NCBI RefSeq assembly: GCF_004116385.1
Contig: NZ_PEIB01000003.1
Span: 220,613-284,612 of the forward strand
Length of the DNA stretch: 64,000 bases
Source: Veronia nyctiphanis
GTDB taxonomy: Bacteria; Pseudomonadota; Gammaproteobacteria; Enterobacterales; Vibrionaceae
Direction: 5' to 3'
Part shown: positions 33,282-45,071 of the stretch, piece by piece
How the letters are laid out: each line of letters opens with the position of its first letter
Numbering within the stretch: the stretch's first letter is position 1
Position numbers and translations under genes: made by a program
The notes under the pieces: model-generated
What the model was told of the DNA's origin: nothing
The model's input: the letters and a program-made list of their open reading frames with translations, nothing else
The model's database searches: none

Positions 33282-34343
33282 TTAACTGAGGTGGTGTGGG
33301 CCCGGGTCGGCATCAATATTGACATAGAGTGGTTGCGACCAGTCAAAGTCAAAAGATTGAACGAGCAGGCAAGCCCGCTGACCATTTGCAACACGTGAAT
33401 TAGGAAAAACCACTGCTTCACCGCCATCAACCGCAAAGTACTCTTTATCTCCTTCTTCCGCTAATAATTCGCCCGATTTGAAGGCAGTAAAGTTTGCAGC
33501 ATCATCAGGGAATGTGAGCCTGAAATCATCCGAGTATTTGTTGATAGTCCGAGTCACTTTATAGCTTTTTAACACTGGTTGCTTGGTAGAAAGCTCATAG
33601 GCATTGTCACCTGTTACCATCTCAACCAAAGCCAGACGCAACGGCTCAAACTCGTCCATATTGTTTTTGTACAGTGGCGCAACCCTGCCCATTTCTAACG
33701 TCGCACCAATGGCACCAAATTTTTCGCAACTGAACCAACTAAACGTAGAAGACGGAGTGCGACTAAGCAGTACTGCGTCCATCCCAGCCTGGTCAAGAAA
33801 CTGAACAAGCGGTCTCACGTCACAAGGGTGCGTGTTCGCTGGTACCACACCGAACATATAGTGTGCAGAGTCACGAATCGCTGAATGCAAATCGAAATGC
33901 CAACGCTGTGCAGTAAGTGGCGCAGGTGAAAAGAACGCTTCAACGCAATGCTGATATAAGTTTGCCAACGCGCGCTCTTCGTTTGTCTCCTCGTTTAATC
34001 CGCTGAACAAACGATTCAGGTTTTCTTCAATAAACCGAGTGTGAGCGTGAATCGCAGACGGATGAGCGATAATAAGCAAAAGCCTGACTTTAGGAATAAG
34101 TTTGCCAAGGATAATGTCTGAAGCAATTCGATCAACTAACTCAATCGGTGCCGTTTCATCCCCGTGGATACCCGAGGATATGATGATGGAGGTTTCACTG
34201 TCATGTGGAAGTATCTCCAATACACCGTTTGCAACGTGGCTAATCCGTAGGCCTGAGCCTGTCATCCAGGAGTGGGGCTCAAAGTGGATAGGGTTTCCAA
34301 GCGTGCACTGCAGAAATTGCCCATCAAAAATACTAGCCGTCAT
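33282..34343 (-). CDS. astE: Succinylglutamate desuccinylase
   Basis: Zinc-dependent hydrolase of the arginine succinyltransferase pathway, releasing glutamate and succinate from succinylglutamate; 353 residues. The M14-like zinc site shows in SSGIHGDETAP (His and Glu ligands) and HFDLHSAIRDS (His). GATLEMGRVAP carries the catalytic Glu region. No other ast genes are nearby. It sits between ihfA and btuC, which are adjacent in E. coli. Confidence 0.93.
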   Translation of the reverse strand: MTASIFDGQFLQCTLGNPIHFEPHSWMTGSGLRISHVANGVLEILPHDSETSIIISSGIHGDETAPIELVDRIASDIILGKLIPKVRLLLIIAHPSAIHAHTRFIEENLNRLFSGLNEETNEERALANLYQHCVEAFFSPAPLTAQRWHFDLHSAIRDSAHYMFGVVPANTHPCDVRPLVQFLDQAGMDAVLLSRTPSSTFSWFSCEKFGAIGATLEMGRVAPLYKNNMDEFEPLRLALVEMVTGDNAYELSTKQPVLKSYKVTRTINKYSDDFRLTFPDDAANFTAFKSGELLAEEGDKEYFAVDGGEAVVFPNSRVANGQRACLLVQSFDFDWSQPLYVNIDADPGPHHLS

Positions 34344-34989
34344 TACATCTTCCTTCTCGTCTCTGCGGACAACAGAGCGTTTTTCACATCTTCATTTACA
34401 AGGAGAATAGCACTTCCATAGATATATATCAGTCAGTTAGGCCTTTGTTTACAACAATATGTGCGATTGATTCAGGGGGAGATTCTAAGCCTATGCCTCT
34501 ATAAAAATGTGTTTTTGCGTAAACATTCAAGATCACTATGCATCGAAGCAAATTGAACAATTATTTGCGACGTATTTTGCATAAACTCAAAGGCCATGAC
34601 AGCGTACAATCGCATTCAAATTAACGAATTAGGCATCTCACCTTTGCAGTCAACAGGGAATAGAATGATGAGTAGAGTTGCATGATTTTCTATCCAAACG
34701 TCCCTTCAAGAAGAGGAAAGAATAGAACACTGAATCGCTATTTTAAAAATAAGAAGTCGTTAAAGGCTGAACGGGAGAAGTTGATATTAAATATATATGA
34801 GCACATGTATTTTAATTGCATGGGCACATAAATAAACCATGTTAACCGATATAACTCTTAGCTACGGATCAAATAGATGAGGCTTTGGGTAGCTCTGCAA
34901 GGAAAGAGGTCTGAAATAACGATAAAGTGCATCAGTAAACAAACACTACAGTCATAGACATGTAGTGTTTGCTATTGATCTAAAAGAAG
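34344..34989. other. Long intergenic region between astE and ihfA
   Basis: 646 bases with no convincing ORF on either strand; AT-rich. It should contain the astE promoter (minus strand). No ArgR-type box was recognised. The only strong structure is the stem-loop at 34940-34971 next to ihfA. Confidence 0.5.
34940..34971 (-). terminator. Long stem-loop after ihfA
   Basis: Perfect 11-bp inverted repeat CAAACACTACA (34940-34950) / TGTAGTGTTTG (34961-34971) with a 10-base loop, 19 bases after the ihfA stop on the minus strand. The run after it is only GTTTACTG, so it may be a terminator or a 3'-end stabiliser. Confidence 0.55.
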
Positions 34990-35286
34990 CTACGAATTAA
35001 TTTTCGCATTTTCTACACGAGCTTTAAGCTTCTGTCCCGGCTTAAAGGTTACAACCCTTCTCGCCGTAATTGGAATATCCTCGCCCGTCTTTGGATTACG
35101 ACCAGGACGTTGGTTTTTATCTCGTAAATCAAAATTGCCGAATCCCGACAGTTTAACTTGCTCGCCACCTTCGAGCGCTTTACGAACCTCTTCGAAAAAC
35201 GCTTCTACAGTATCCTTGGCGTCCCGCTTGCTCATTCCAACGTTTTCAAACAGGTTCTCAGCCAAATCGGCCTTGGTGAGCGCCAT
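34990..35286 (-). CDS. ihfA: Integration host factor subunit alpha
   Basis: DNA-bending HU/IHF-family protein, 98 residues, with [14 protein letters not shown] at the start and the DNA-clasp arm [17 protein letters not shown] containing the conserved intercalating proline. Normally follows pheT closely; here 415 bases and a terminator separate them, so it probably has its own promoter. Confidence 0.97.
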   Translation of the reverse strand: MALTKADLAENLFENVGMSKRDAKDTVEAFFEEVRKALEGGEQVKLSGFGNFDLRDKNQRPGRNPKTGEDIPITARRVVTFKPGQKLKARVENAKINS

Positions 35287-35701
35287 AGGTCATTCCCTCA
35301 AGAAATGTTGAACATAAATGTAATACCACAGTATCTACATCACGAATCTAAATGCAGAGCTACTTATTCATAGAAACAACCATGAGGTTAATTAATGAAT
35401 TTGTGCCCAACTGAGATAAAGTGTATGCCAACTAGCTGATTTGCGCCAACTTTTTTCCATATCAATATTTAGAATACTGCTCTGTTTATGAGTCTGTTTA
35501 CTTTTTTTCATGCATAAAAATGGAGGCAAGACTTAACACAATGAGTGCTAAATGAGCGAATTTTTAATAGGGCTGAAACACTATCGTTCAATACATAGAC
35601 GGATTTAACAATTTATTTATATCCCACACTAGAACCATGTAAAAAGTTCTAGGCAAAAAAAAACAGCCTAGGCGGCTGCTTTTTTTCAAATATTTTGGTA
35701 C
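35287..35701. promoter_or_regulatory. Intergenic region between pheT and ihfA
   Basis: 415 AT-rich bases without a gene. It holds the pheT terminator at its right end and presumably the ihfA promoter(s). An internal TTTTTTCATGCATAAAAATGG stretch near 35500-35520 is AT-rich but shows no recognised operator. Confidence 0.5.
35655..35687 (-). terminator. Terminator of pheST
   Basis: CAGCC (35664-35668) pairs with GGCTG (35674-35678), with nine As on the left (a U9 tract in the minus-strand transcript) and a T-run on the right. It lies 15-45 bases downstream of the pheT stop. Confidence 0.88.
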
Positions 35702-38089
35702 TCAATCACGAAGTTGGGCACCAAATTTCTCTTTAACAACAGCAACAACCGCGTTTACTGCTTCAGAAATATCATTTTCTTCCAACGTTTTTTCAGGTGA
35801 TTGTAGCGTCAAAGCGATCGCCAGGCTCTTGTGACCTTCTTCAACGCCTTTTCCTTTGTAAACGTCAAACAGTGATGATGCAGTAATAAGTTCATTACTG
35901 GTCTCACGACAAGCACGAACAACTTCATCAGCGTTTACATCTTCTGCAACAATCACAGCAATATCTCGACGGTTTGCAGGGAATTTAGAAACCGGCGCCG
36001 CCTCTGGAATCACACGCGTATTTATCGCATCCCATTCAATCTCAAACACAATTGTACGGCCATTCAGGCCAAACTTGCGCTCGAGTTCAGGGTGCACGGT
36101 ACCAATGTGACCAACGACTTTACCATCTACTTCGATAGCTGCAGATTGCCCCGGGTGAAGGGCCGGATGCTTCGCTGCAACGAAACGGAATGACAGTTCA
36201 TTGGCTGTCAGTTCCAGTACTGCTTCTAAATCGCCTTTCAGGTCGAAGAAATCAACAGTATTTGTTTCGATATCCCAATGATCTTCGCTACGCGCACCAG
36301 CAATAACACCTGCCAGCATGACTTCCTGACGGATACCGTTTTCAGCCGCTTGCTCAGGGATAAAGCGAAGTCCAGACTCAAACAGTCGAACACGTGGTTG
36401 CTGGCGTTTCTGGTTGTAGACAACAGTATTCAGCAGGCCAGTGATCAGACTCAGGCGCATCGCTGACATATCCGCAGAAATCGGGAATGGCAGAATAATT
36501 GGCTCAACACCCGGAACAACCAGCTTCTGCTGCTCTGGCTCCACAAAGCTATAGGTAATCGCTTCGTAATAACCACGGTCGACAAGAAGGTCACGAACAC
36601 GCTTAAGAGGCAGGTTCGCTTCTTTGTAGTTGTTCATGACGAGGTTAGCTGCTGGCGCTTGATCAGGAATATTGTTGTAGCCGTAAATACGCGCAACTTC
36701 TTCAACCAAATCTTCTTCGATTTGGATATCAAAACGCCATGATGGAGATGTCGCATTCCAACCCGATTCAGTCGTCTCAACAGAACAACCAAGACGAGTG
36801 AGAATCTCTACCACGTCATCTGACGGAATCACGTGTCCAATCAGATTATCTAATTTGCTACGACGTAAGTTAATAGAGTTTGCTTTCGGCAAATGCTCTG
36901 TAGACTCCTGACCCACAATCTCGCCAGCTTCGCCGCCGCAGATTTCAAGCAGAAGCTGTGTTGCACGCTCCATCGCTTTGTACTGTTGCTCTGGGTCAAC
37001 ACCACGTTCAAAGCGGTGTGAAGAGTCAGTATGTAAACCATATCTGCGCGCACGGCCACGAATGGCATCAGGCGAAAAGAATGCGGCTTCAAGCAACACA
37101 TCAGTCGTATCAGCATTCACACCTGAGTACTCGCCACCGAAAATACCTGCAATCGCCAGTGCCTGTGCATGGTCAGCAATTACCAGCGTATCGTCGTTAA
37201 GCTCAGCTTCATTACCATCTAGCAGGGTCAATTTTTCGCCTTGCTTGGCCATACGTGCAACGATGCCACCTTCGATTTTACTCAGGTCAAACGCATGCAT
37301 TGGCTGACCTTGTTCAAGAAGGATGTAGTTGGTGATATCAACAATAGGATCAATTGAGCGGATACCACTGCGACGCAGTTTTTCTTGCATCCAAAGCGGT
37401 GATTCTGCTTTAACGTTAACGTTACGAACCACACGGCCAAGATAACGGGCACACGCTTCGGGTGCTTCGATAGAGACAGATACTTTGTTTTCGATCGTTG
37501 CTTTGACAGATTCAATTGTCGGCTCGCACACTTCAGCACGATTGAGTACACCCACTTCACGTGCCATGCCTTTAATACTCAGGCAGTCAGCACGGTTGGC
37601 AGTCAAATCAACGTCAATGGTCACGTCGTTGAGGCTAAGGAAGTCACGGAAATCGGTGCCAATAACAGCATCTAGTGGAAGCTCCATGATGCCGTCGGAC
37701 TCAACGTCAATGCCAAGCTCGGTGAACGAGCACAGCATACCGTGGGAAGGTTGGCCACGAAGCTTGGCTTTTTTGATTTTAAAGTTACCCGGTAACACTG
37801 CACCAACAGTGGCAACGGCAACTTTAATGCCCTGACGGCAATTAGGTGCGCCACAAACAATATCCAGCAGCTCATCACCGCCCACATTGATTTTTGTTAC
37901 GCGCAGTTTATCGGCATCAGGGTGTTGACCACACTCAACCACTTCACCAACAACAACGCCAGTGAACTCACCTGCAACTGGGTCGACATCATCGACTTCA
38001 AGGCCTGCCATGGTGATTTGGTGTGCCAGTTCGTCACTGGTAACTGCTGGGTTTACCCATTCGCGCAGCCAGGATTCACTAAATTTCAT
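35702..38089 (-). CDS. pheT: Phenylalanyl-tRNA synthetase beta subunit
   Basis: 795 residues, starting [14 protein letters not shown]. Domains in order: tRNA-binding EMAP-like domain (about 40-150), B3/B4 editing domain (about 210-380, with [14 protein letters not shown]), B5, the synthetase-like core, and the C-terminal anticodon-binding FDX-ACB domain ([12 protein letters not shown] onwards). Intact. Cotranscribed with pheS, 19 bases away. Confidence 0.98.
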   Translation of the reverse strand: MKFSESWLREWVNPAVTSDELAHQITMAGLEVDDVDPVAGEFTGVVVGEVVECGQHPDADKLRVTKINVGGDELLDIVCGAPNCRQGIKVAVATVGAVLPGNFKIKKAKLRGQPSHGMLCSFTELGIDVESDGIMELPLDAVIGTDFRDFLSLNDVTIDVDLTANRADCLSIKGMAREVGVLNRAEVCEPTIESVKATIENKVSVSIEAPEACARYLGRVVRNVNVKAESPLWMQEKLRRSGIRSIDPIVDITNYILLEQGQPMHAFDLSKIEGGIVARMAKQGEKLTLLDGNEAELNDDTLVIADHAQALAIAGIFGGEYSGVNADTTDVLLEAAFFSPDAIRGRARRYGLHTDSSHRFERGVDPEQQYKAMERATQLLLEICGGEAGEIVGQESTEHLPKANSINLRRSKLDNLIGHVIPSDDVVEILTRLGCSVETTESGWNATSPSWRFDIQIEEDLVEEVARIYGYNNIPDQAPAANLVMNNYKEANLPLKRVRDLLVDRGYYEAITYSFVEPEQQKLVVPGVEPIILPFPISADMSAMRLSLITGLLNTVVYNQKRQQPRVRLFESGLRFIPEQAAENGIRQEVMLAGVIAGARSEDHWDIETNTVDFFDLKGDLEAVLELTANELSFRFVAAKHPALHPGQSAAIEVDGKVVGHIGTVHPELERKFGLNGRTIVFEIEWDAINTRVIPEAAPVSKFPANRRDIAVIVAEDVNADEVVRACRETSNELITASSLFDVYKGKGVEEGHKSLAIALTLQSPEKTLEENDISEAVNAVVAVVKEKFGAQLRD

Positions 38090-38108
38090 TGATTATATTC
38101 CCCGATGC

Positions 38109-39458
<1,350 letters not shown>

Positions 39459-40811
39459 TCAATGTTTGCCTTTATAGGTGAAGTAACCCGCCTCTTTCAT
39501 AATGCCCCGAATCTCTTGGTTAGCTGCATTGAGTAATTTTTGTATATCGGCACCCTCCTCCATCGCTAATGACAGATAGCCACCCAGTAAAATATTAATC
39601 TTTGACCAAGGCGGGATAATCGGCCTCCAGTCAGGATCAGCATCATTTAATGCCTTACCAAACGTTTCGAGATAAGGTAATTTTTTCAGCACATCCGGAT
39701 TAAGGTGCGTTGAAAAACGGATAGGGTTTCCCCCCGCTAAAGCAATTTTCTTGTCAGTTTCTTTTGATGTCAGCCATTGCATCAATAGAAAAGCTGCATC
39801 TTTATGCTTGGCATTTTTAGGAATGGCAAGGCCAAATCCCCCAGTCTGAGACGCATAGCGGACACCCCGAGGATGCTTAATCCATCCTACTTTCCCCATC
39901 ACATTAGATTTCTCCGGGTCAGTGATCTCCCCTGCAATGACGGTACTGTCCAAGTACATTGCAGACCGACCAAATAAGAACTGATTTTTAGCTTCTCTTA
40001 GACCATACGAGTTCATGTCTGTTGGTGAGCAGTCTAAAATCTTTTTGAGTGTCTTAACGGCCCGTATAGCTTGAGGACTATTAACGGTAGGGTTCCAATA
40101 TCTATCAAAGACACGTCCACCCAGTGGAGCTAGATGCAACAGAAATGCGTGTGACAGATGATGCCCAGGCTGACCTCTTGAGGAGAGGCCTACGATACCC
40201 GGCTCTAGTTCGGGAATTTTGCAAGCCAGATTTAACAACTCACTATAGTTCTCCGGTGGCCGTAAACCATGCTTGATAAATAGATCTTTTCGATAGGCAA
40301 GGATTGACGTTTCCGCCCCAAATGGTAAGCCGTATAGCGCATCTGTTGGGCCAGGCAAATAACCTTTATGGCCCCCAGCAACACCAATATTCTGCACATA
40401 GCTGTTAATGATATCGCTGGGTTCGTAATAAGGGTCTGCCAGTGAAGGAGTCATAAAGAAACGCGCTAATGGTTCTATCTGATCGTTAAATACATAATCA
40501 GCTTTTGAGAACACAACAAAAGCAATGAGATCAAACCGCCCTCTTGGTTTCAAGAGTTCTGTTTCCTGCATCTTTCGCATCGTCAGGTATTGCATCTGCT
40601 CAACCTGAACCCTTATACCTGTTTCTTTTTCAAAGTCTGGGATGATCTTCATCACTGCATCGTAGTGAGGATGAGCGGGAAAGTTAACGTTAAGTGTGAT
40701 CCCTTTGTAAGGCGCGTAGGGGTCTGCACGGAGCATCCAAGAAACAAAGAAAGAAATGATGCCAATTAACACTGAATAGAATTCAGTTCGTCTCCCAATG
40801 TTGTTCAACAT
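39459..40811 (-). CDS. Extracellular solute-binding protein (carbohydrate ABC type), second copy
   Basis: A 450-residue exported binding protein, strongly similar along its whole length to the one at 46933-48273 (shared blocks NFPAHPHYDAVMK, YVQNIGVAGG, HAFLLHLAPLGGR, ASQTGGFG, LMQWLTSKETDKKIALAGGN). It lies alone at the edge of the island with its own promoter region and terminator, no permease beside it. It is probably a duplicated copy with shifted ligand preference or regulation, sharing the island's permease; this is inference. The signal peptide is atypical, ending SWMLRADPY. Confidence 0.88.
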   Translation of the reverse strand: MLNNIGRRTEFYSVLIGIISFFVSWMLRADPYAPYKGITLNVNFPAHPHYDAVMKIIPDFEKETGIRVQVEQMQYLTMRKMQETELLKPRGRFDLIAFVVFSKADYVFNDQIEPLARFFMTPSLADPYYEPSDIINSYVQNIGVAGGHKGYLPGPTDALYGLPFGAETSILAYRKDLFIKHGLRPPENYSELLNLACKIPELEPGIVGLSSRGQPGHHLSHAFLLHLAPLGGRVFDRYWNPTVNSPQAIRAVKTLKKILDCSPTDMNSYGLREAKNQFLFGRSAMYLDSTVIAGEITDPEKSNVMGKVGWIKHPRGVRYASQTGGFGLAIPKNAKHKDAAFLLMQWLTSKETDKKIALAGGNPIRFSTHLNPDVLKKLPYLETFGKALNDADPDWRPIIPPWSKINILLGGYLSLAMEEGADIQKLLNAANQEIRGIMKEAGYFTYKGKH

Positions 40812-41482
40812 TGCACTTGCCCGCCCAATTCTGTGAAATCATAAAGTAAAGAAAGAATCTGTAAATTCACGACCTACTTATTAGAAATCAATTCATAGTT
40901 GGCATCATGCTTTAGTGTATTTTCCTGAACTAGCGTCAAATCGACAGTTAAATCACCCACAAGAAAAGGACATTAATGTCCCATTATACATTCTATAAAG
41001 TCACTGATTGACCTCATTACTGCTGCTTATTTGAGTGTCATTGACTGCATGATTACTGCCAAACGCCTATGCATGATTTGTACCTTTAACTGTCCATCAA
41101 CATATATTACATGCTCAGTTCGAAATACTGGCTTAATGAGAATAATTGCTAAAACTCGTATACAGTCAATACCAGTGATGCAACGATGTCTGATAGAAAA
41201 CAAAGTTGATTTACGCAGGGGTTGATCACCAAACTTACCCTTGCAACGCAAGTCCAAACTTTGAGAAAAAATATTATGATAACATCGTCTTAAATAACTG
41301 TTTTAATAATTAAAATCTGCTATCGCAACAGAAGGGTATAGACTGATTCAAGTACGGGAAATGCATGAGAACGAATAAAAACAATACCTGTATTTAACGG
41401 GATTGGTGGTATTTTCTTAATACCAGAGTGAATAATTATTGAAGGGTGAGAGTAGCCTCTAAACCTGTCACTGGAGACGTGT
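40812..41482. promoter_or_regulatory. Divergent promoter region between orphan binding protein and GntR regulator
   Basis: 671 bases with no credible gene; AT-rich near 41270-41330. It contains one copy of the island's 19-bp palindrome (41407-41425), 57 bases before the regulator start. No copy was found close to the binding-protein start at 40811. Confidence 0.6.
41407..41425. promoter_or_regulatory. Candidate operator for the GntR regulator, copy 1
   Basis: TGGTAT-TTTCTTA-ATACCA: perfect 6-bp half-sites with a 7-base spacer. Same architecture as 49594-49612 and 49947-49965. Position just upstream of the GntR gene fits autoregulation. Confidence 0.7.
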
Positions 41483-42222
41483 ATGTCCAAAGAACTGTTC
41501 GCCAACGAGAGTATCCTCAAAAACAAAACGAAAAAGGAAGTGCTTGCTGAAAAAATCCTCGAAATGATTTTGACAGGACTACTCAGAGATGGCGACGTGC
41601 TCCCTAGTGAGCGAGAATTGGCTAACACCTTTGGCGTAAGCAGAGAAACGGTGAGAGGCTCTCTTGGCATAGTTTCGGATCTTGGGTTACTTATTGTCTC
41701 TCAGGGGGCTAAGACCCGTATAAACAGAAGCCTGATGTGATTGAACGCTGCCAACAAATGCTCCCCGGACTTGCCAACATTGAGGTCAACAGCTTTGACA
41801 TAGACTCAGTGTTTGAAACCAGAAAAATCATCGAGAGAGCAGTCGTTCGAAAAGCCGCGTTAAATATTGACAATGAAGGTTTAAAACTTCTGAAAAGTCT
41901 CCTGGTACAGCAGGAACGTCAGTTCGATCAACCCGTTCACTTTCAACTGTCAGATAAACAATTTCACCGAATTATCGCTGAGTGTATCCCTAACGAATTA
42001 CTGACCAACTACGCACAAGAGCTTTACTCTTTTGGTCTGCATTTTCGAAGAGTGGTGATGTCTGTGGATGGCGCGATTGAACAGAGCTTCAAAGAACACA
42101 CGCTGATTTACAATGCGCTTGAAAGACGGGATCCCGACCGCGCTGAAGAGATGATGATTAACCACATTAACAGTGTTTATGACACAACCCTGGTTGCAAT
42201 GAGTAAGCGAGGAAACTCTTAG
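41483..42222 (+). CDS. GntR-family (FadR/FCD type) transcriptional regulator, frameshifted in this sequence
   Basis: N-terminal winged helix with LPSERELANTFGVSRETVRG (residues about 40-60) and C-terminal FCD ligand-binding domain with FETRKIIERAVVRKAAL, DKQFHRIIAEC and EHTLIYNALERRDPDRAEEMM; the Asp/His residues of FCD metal or ligand binding are present. The frame breaks near 41729; one extra A gives INRKPDVIERC and a 246-residue protein. Probably the repressor of the island, released by a pathway sugar acid, as for UxuR/ExuR/LldR relatives; effector unknown. Confidence 0.88.
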
Positions 42223-42376
42223 ATATGTGTGATTTCGAAGTGGAATAAATAGATGCAATGTAAGTTACTGTCTCAACTTCCAATTTAACGCATTGTTTAT
42301 TAATAGTTTTAATAGTCACTGGCCCCATGTAAATTCAGATCAGAGTGCAGTTTAATGTGTAGATTTGGAGAACATA

Positions 42377-42867
42377 GTGACTATTCCCAACCAATCAGAG
42401 CTCACTGACTACGCCAAAGGCGCCTACTTTTCCGATAGCTTCTCGATAGAGACGCCTCATAAAAATAAGACGGCCATAGAACTCTATCTCACATTGCGCA
42501 ACGCATGCCGCCATGGGCCTCCTTTCTCATGGATATAAGGAACAAAGTTGTCTCTAAGATTGGCTTGAAAAACCTTGGTAAGTTCTACGACATCAATCCG
42601 GAAAAGGCCCCCAACTCATACAAGCCAGGGGACAGAATCGGTATTTTTACACTGGTCAGTAATTGCGATCACGAAGTCATTCTCGAAGACAGTGACAAAC
42701 ACCTTGATGTTCGAGTCTCCATTCTTCGGGATACGGGGCAAGATAAAGACACAATTTACGCCAGCACGGTTGTGCACATTCACAACACATTGGGCAGGAT
42801 GTATATGCTACCTGTCATTCCCGTTCACAAAGTCATCGTGCCCGCCTCACTGAAAACACTGTTATGA
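42377..42867 (+). CDS. DUF2867 family protein, frameshifted in this sequence
   Basis: GTG start at 42377 preceded by GGAG; begins MTIPNQSELTDYAKGAYF. The frame breaks near 42505; an extra A gives LRNAMPPWASFLMDIRNKVV, and the rest shows the family blocks GDRIGIFTLVSN, DKHLDVRVSIL and LGRMYMLPVIPVHKVIVP. Repaired length 163 residues. DUF2867 proteins have no established function. Its end is 17 bases from the convergent DOMON gene. Whether it belongs to the catabolic system is unclear. Confidence 0.8.
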
Positions 42868-42884
42868 GTGATACCTGTCAGTCG

Positions 42885-44126
42885 TTATTCGTCACGATAT
42901 GGATGCCTGCTAAAGCGCTGGCCGGGGTGCTTTTTGCTGAACCCCCAAATGGCATGGTAGGTATCTATCCATCGGCGTTGCAGACTGAATATCACATAGG
43001 AAGCCACCATCAGCATCTCGATGCCGAACAGAATGACGTAAGCCCATGGCCCCAGCGAGAACAAGAAGAATCCGCTGTAAAGAGTAAAATGACTGGCTAT
43101 CAAAATAAGGTAACCGGACGTTTTATGCACCCATTCAAACAGTCTGCGATAAACCGTCATGTTGTAATGGTCACCATACCACCGACTTCTCGGTATGGGG
43201 TATCCATTGTCATCTACAGGGCCGCCTTTGGTACCTCTTTTGAAGCCGGATATTGCCTGTAATGCAGCAAGTCCGAGCACGAAGAAACCCAACTTGGCGT
43301 GTAATGTCGATACATCTATGCCGTTCAACGCAAGCAAGCTAAATAACAAGGCAATTGCTGATAGCGCAATGCCAATAGTGTGTCCAATCCAATGCGTGAT
43401 CCACCAGAATTTGTTATCAAGCCTCAAAGGGAAGTTCTGTCCCGGTGTCACTTTGAAGTAGCGTGTCACCGTAATGATCACTGGCGACATGATCCCCCAT
43501 GCCAGAAACATCAGGGCTGCATGCATAACAATCAGCACTGACAATTGACGCTCGGCTTGCGAACCGTCACCAAAATGGAGTTGTTGTACACCGAATTCGC
43601 TGTGAAAGTTGAAGCGTCGTCCATCACCCACCGCCCACAGAAAATCCGTATCCTTATCTAGATTCACAATCGCGTCGGTAGGGTCCGATGTCACAATAGG
43701 TCGCTTGAACACCATGACAGTCGAACCATGGCTGCTAAAGATGGATGCGTCGTAGATATTCTGGTGTTTATCTTTGATGATAGAAGAGCTGAAACGGCCC
43801 GTCATGTGACTGTCAGCCACCTCGCCTCTCGACAAGTAACCGATGACAGCATCAGCATTAGACATGTTTTTACCAAAGCCTAAACCTATCCAAACTTCAC
43901 CGGGATGAAAGGCTTTTATATCCAACATGCCTTCTTCGCTTGCATTCCAGCAAAGCGTTAAATCGCTGTCCAACAGTGTTTTCTGGTGCTTAAATCCGGC
44001 ACAGGAAGACGAAGCGTCAGTCTTGTTCCCCCCAAACTCGTCCATCATCGCGCTATGGCTGGAGAACGACACAGACAAAAACACAAACAGACTAATCAGG
44101 ATTAACCGCATCTGCTCCTCCCTCAT
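42885..44126 (-). CDS. DOMON domain-cytochrome b561 fusion protein
   Basis: 413 residues. Signal peptide (FVFLSVSFSSHSA), a periplasmic DOMON-type haem- or sugar-binding domain (about 40-180, with MSNADAVIGYLSRGEVAD), then a cytochrome b561 domain of about five helices (190-395) with candidate haem-ligating histidines in LIVMHAALMFLAWG, THWIGHTIG, THLHAKLGFF-like HAKLGFFVLG and WVHKTSGYLIL. Family members move electrons across membranes. It follows a dihaem cytochrome c gene with overlap, so the two probably form one redox module. The start may be the inner Met (44111). Confidence 0.85.
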   Translation of the reverse strand: MREEQMRLILISLFVFLSVSFSSHSAMMDEFGGNKTDASSSCAGFKHQKTLLDSDLTLCWNASEEGMLDIKAFHPGEVWIGLGFGKNMSNADAVIGYLSRGEVADSHMTGRFSSSIIKDKHQNIYDASIFSSHGSTVMVFKRPIVTSDPTDAIVNLDKDTDFLWAVGDGRRFNFHSEFGVQQLHFGDGSQAERQLSVLIVMHAALMFLAWGIMSPVIITVTRYFKVTPGQNFPLRLDNKFWWITHWIGHTIGIALSAIALLFSLLALNGIDVSTLHAKLGFFVLGLAALQAISGFKRGTKGGPVDDNGYPIPRSRWYGDHYNMTVYRRLFEWVHKTSGYLILIASHFTLYSGFFLFSLGPWAYVILFGIEMLMVASYVIFSLQRRWIDTYHAIWGFSKKHPGQRFSRHPYRDE

Positions 44127-45069
44127 CTGACAAACTCCTGAAATACTTCACCATGGCCCGTGCATCTTGATCGTTGAGGTGTGACGTGATCTCCTCAACC
44201 ACTAACGCCATCTCGCCGCCGGTATAGTTGCCGTCTGGCAAGACTCCTGTTTGAAGGAAATCGAGCCACTGCTGATCGGTCCAATGCAGAGTGCCATCTT
44301 TAGTGTTGGTAATATTTGGCGCCGGATTAAACTCACCAACCGGCACACCCGCCATCCAACGCGTACGTATAACACCACCCATGATGTCACGTGGTGAATG
44401 ACACTCACCGCAATGCCCAAGCACTTCAACCAGATATTCACCACGCTTGGCTTCCTCACCCACAACTTTACTCGTCTTAGGATTATCATCCAGATACAAC
44501 AGCTTCCACATTCCCATTCCCTGACGAATATTGAAGGGAAACAGCAAATCTCGCGCTTCCGCTTTTTCATTTACAGGCGTTATCTGGGTGTCTATGTAAG
44601 CCTTAAGATCAACAATGTCCTGATCCGTCATTCGCGAATATGAGGTATAAGGGAACGCCGGATAATAGTGTTCCCCGTCAGGACTTATGCCCAGCCTTGT
44701 TGCATCAGCAAATTTTTCCACTGACCAACCACCAATGCCGGCAAGTGGGTCTGGCGTAACATTTGGTGCCACAAGAATGCCAAAAGGTGTTCTCAGGCGT
44801 TTACCACCAGCCAATTCTTCAGCCCCCGGGACGTGCTCTGTGTGACAAGCGCTGCAGCCGGACAGATGGTAAATGTATTTGCCATTTTTAACGTCTGGGG
44901 TTAGCGAATTAATATTGGAACTGGATCTATCCCAAACCAGTGAGGGATAGAGCATCACAATCAGACAAAATACCCCTGACACAATAATTGCAATACCACC
45001 CACTACAAACCGCTTGCGTTGCCATTTGGTCAGGGGGTACAACGCAAGACGCTGAGCTAACCATGACAT
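44092..45069 (-). CDS. Membrane-anchored dihaem cytochrome c
   Basis: About 325 residues from ATG 45067-45069 (MSWLAQRLALYPLTKW). One N-terminal anchor helix (VGGIAIIVSGVFCLIVMLY), then two cytochrome c domains with CSACH and CGECH and methionine-containing distal loops. It resembles cytochrome subunits of membrane alcohol/sugar dehydrogenases. It starts 2 bases after the permease gene and overlaps the DOMON-b561 gene, so it belongs to the transporter operon. No partner flavin or PQQ dehydrogenase is seen in the window. Confidence 0.87.
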   Translation of the reverse strand: MSWLAQRLALYPLTKWQRKRFVVGGIAIIVSGVFCLIVMLYPSLVWDRSSSNINSLTPDVKNGKYIYHLSGCSACHTEHVPGAEELAGGKRLRTPFGILVAPNVTPDPLAGIGGWSVEKFADATRLGISPDGEHYYPAFPYTSYSRMTDQDIVDLKAYIDTQITPVNEKAEARDLLFPFNIRQGMGMWKLLYLDDNPKTSKVVGEEAKRGEYLVEVLGHCGECHSPRDIMGGVIRTRWMAGVPVGEFNPAPNITNTKDGTLHWTDQQWLDFLQTGVLPDGNYTGGEMALVVEEITSHLNDQDARAMVKYFRSLSDEGGADAVNPD

Positions 45070-45071
45070 CT

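Noticed and set aside
37000..38100. Plus-strand ORFs opposite pheT and pheS
   Set aside because: They are shadows of highly expressed coding genes with no independent start signals or recognisable domains.
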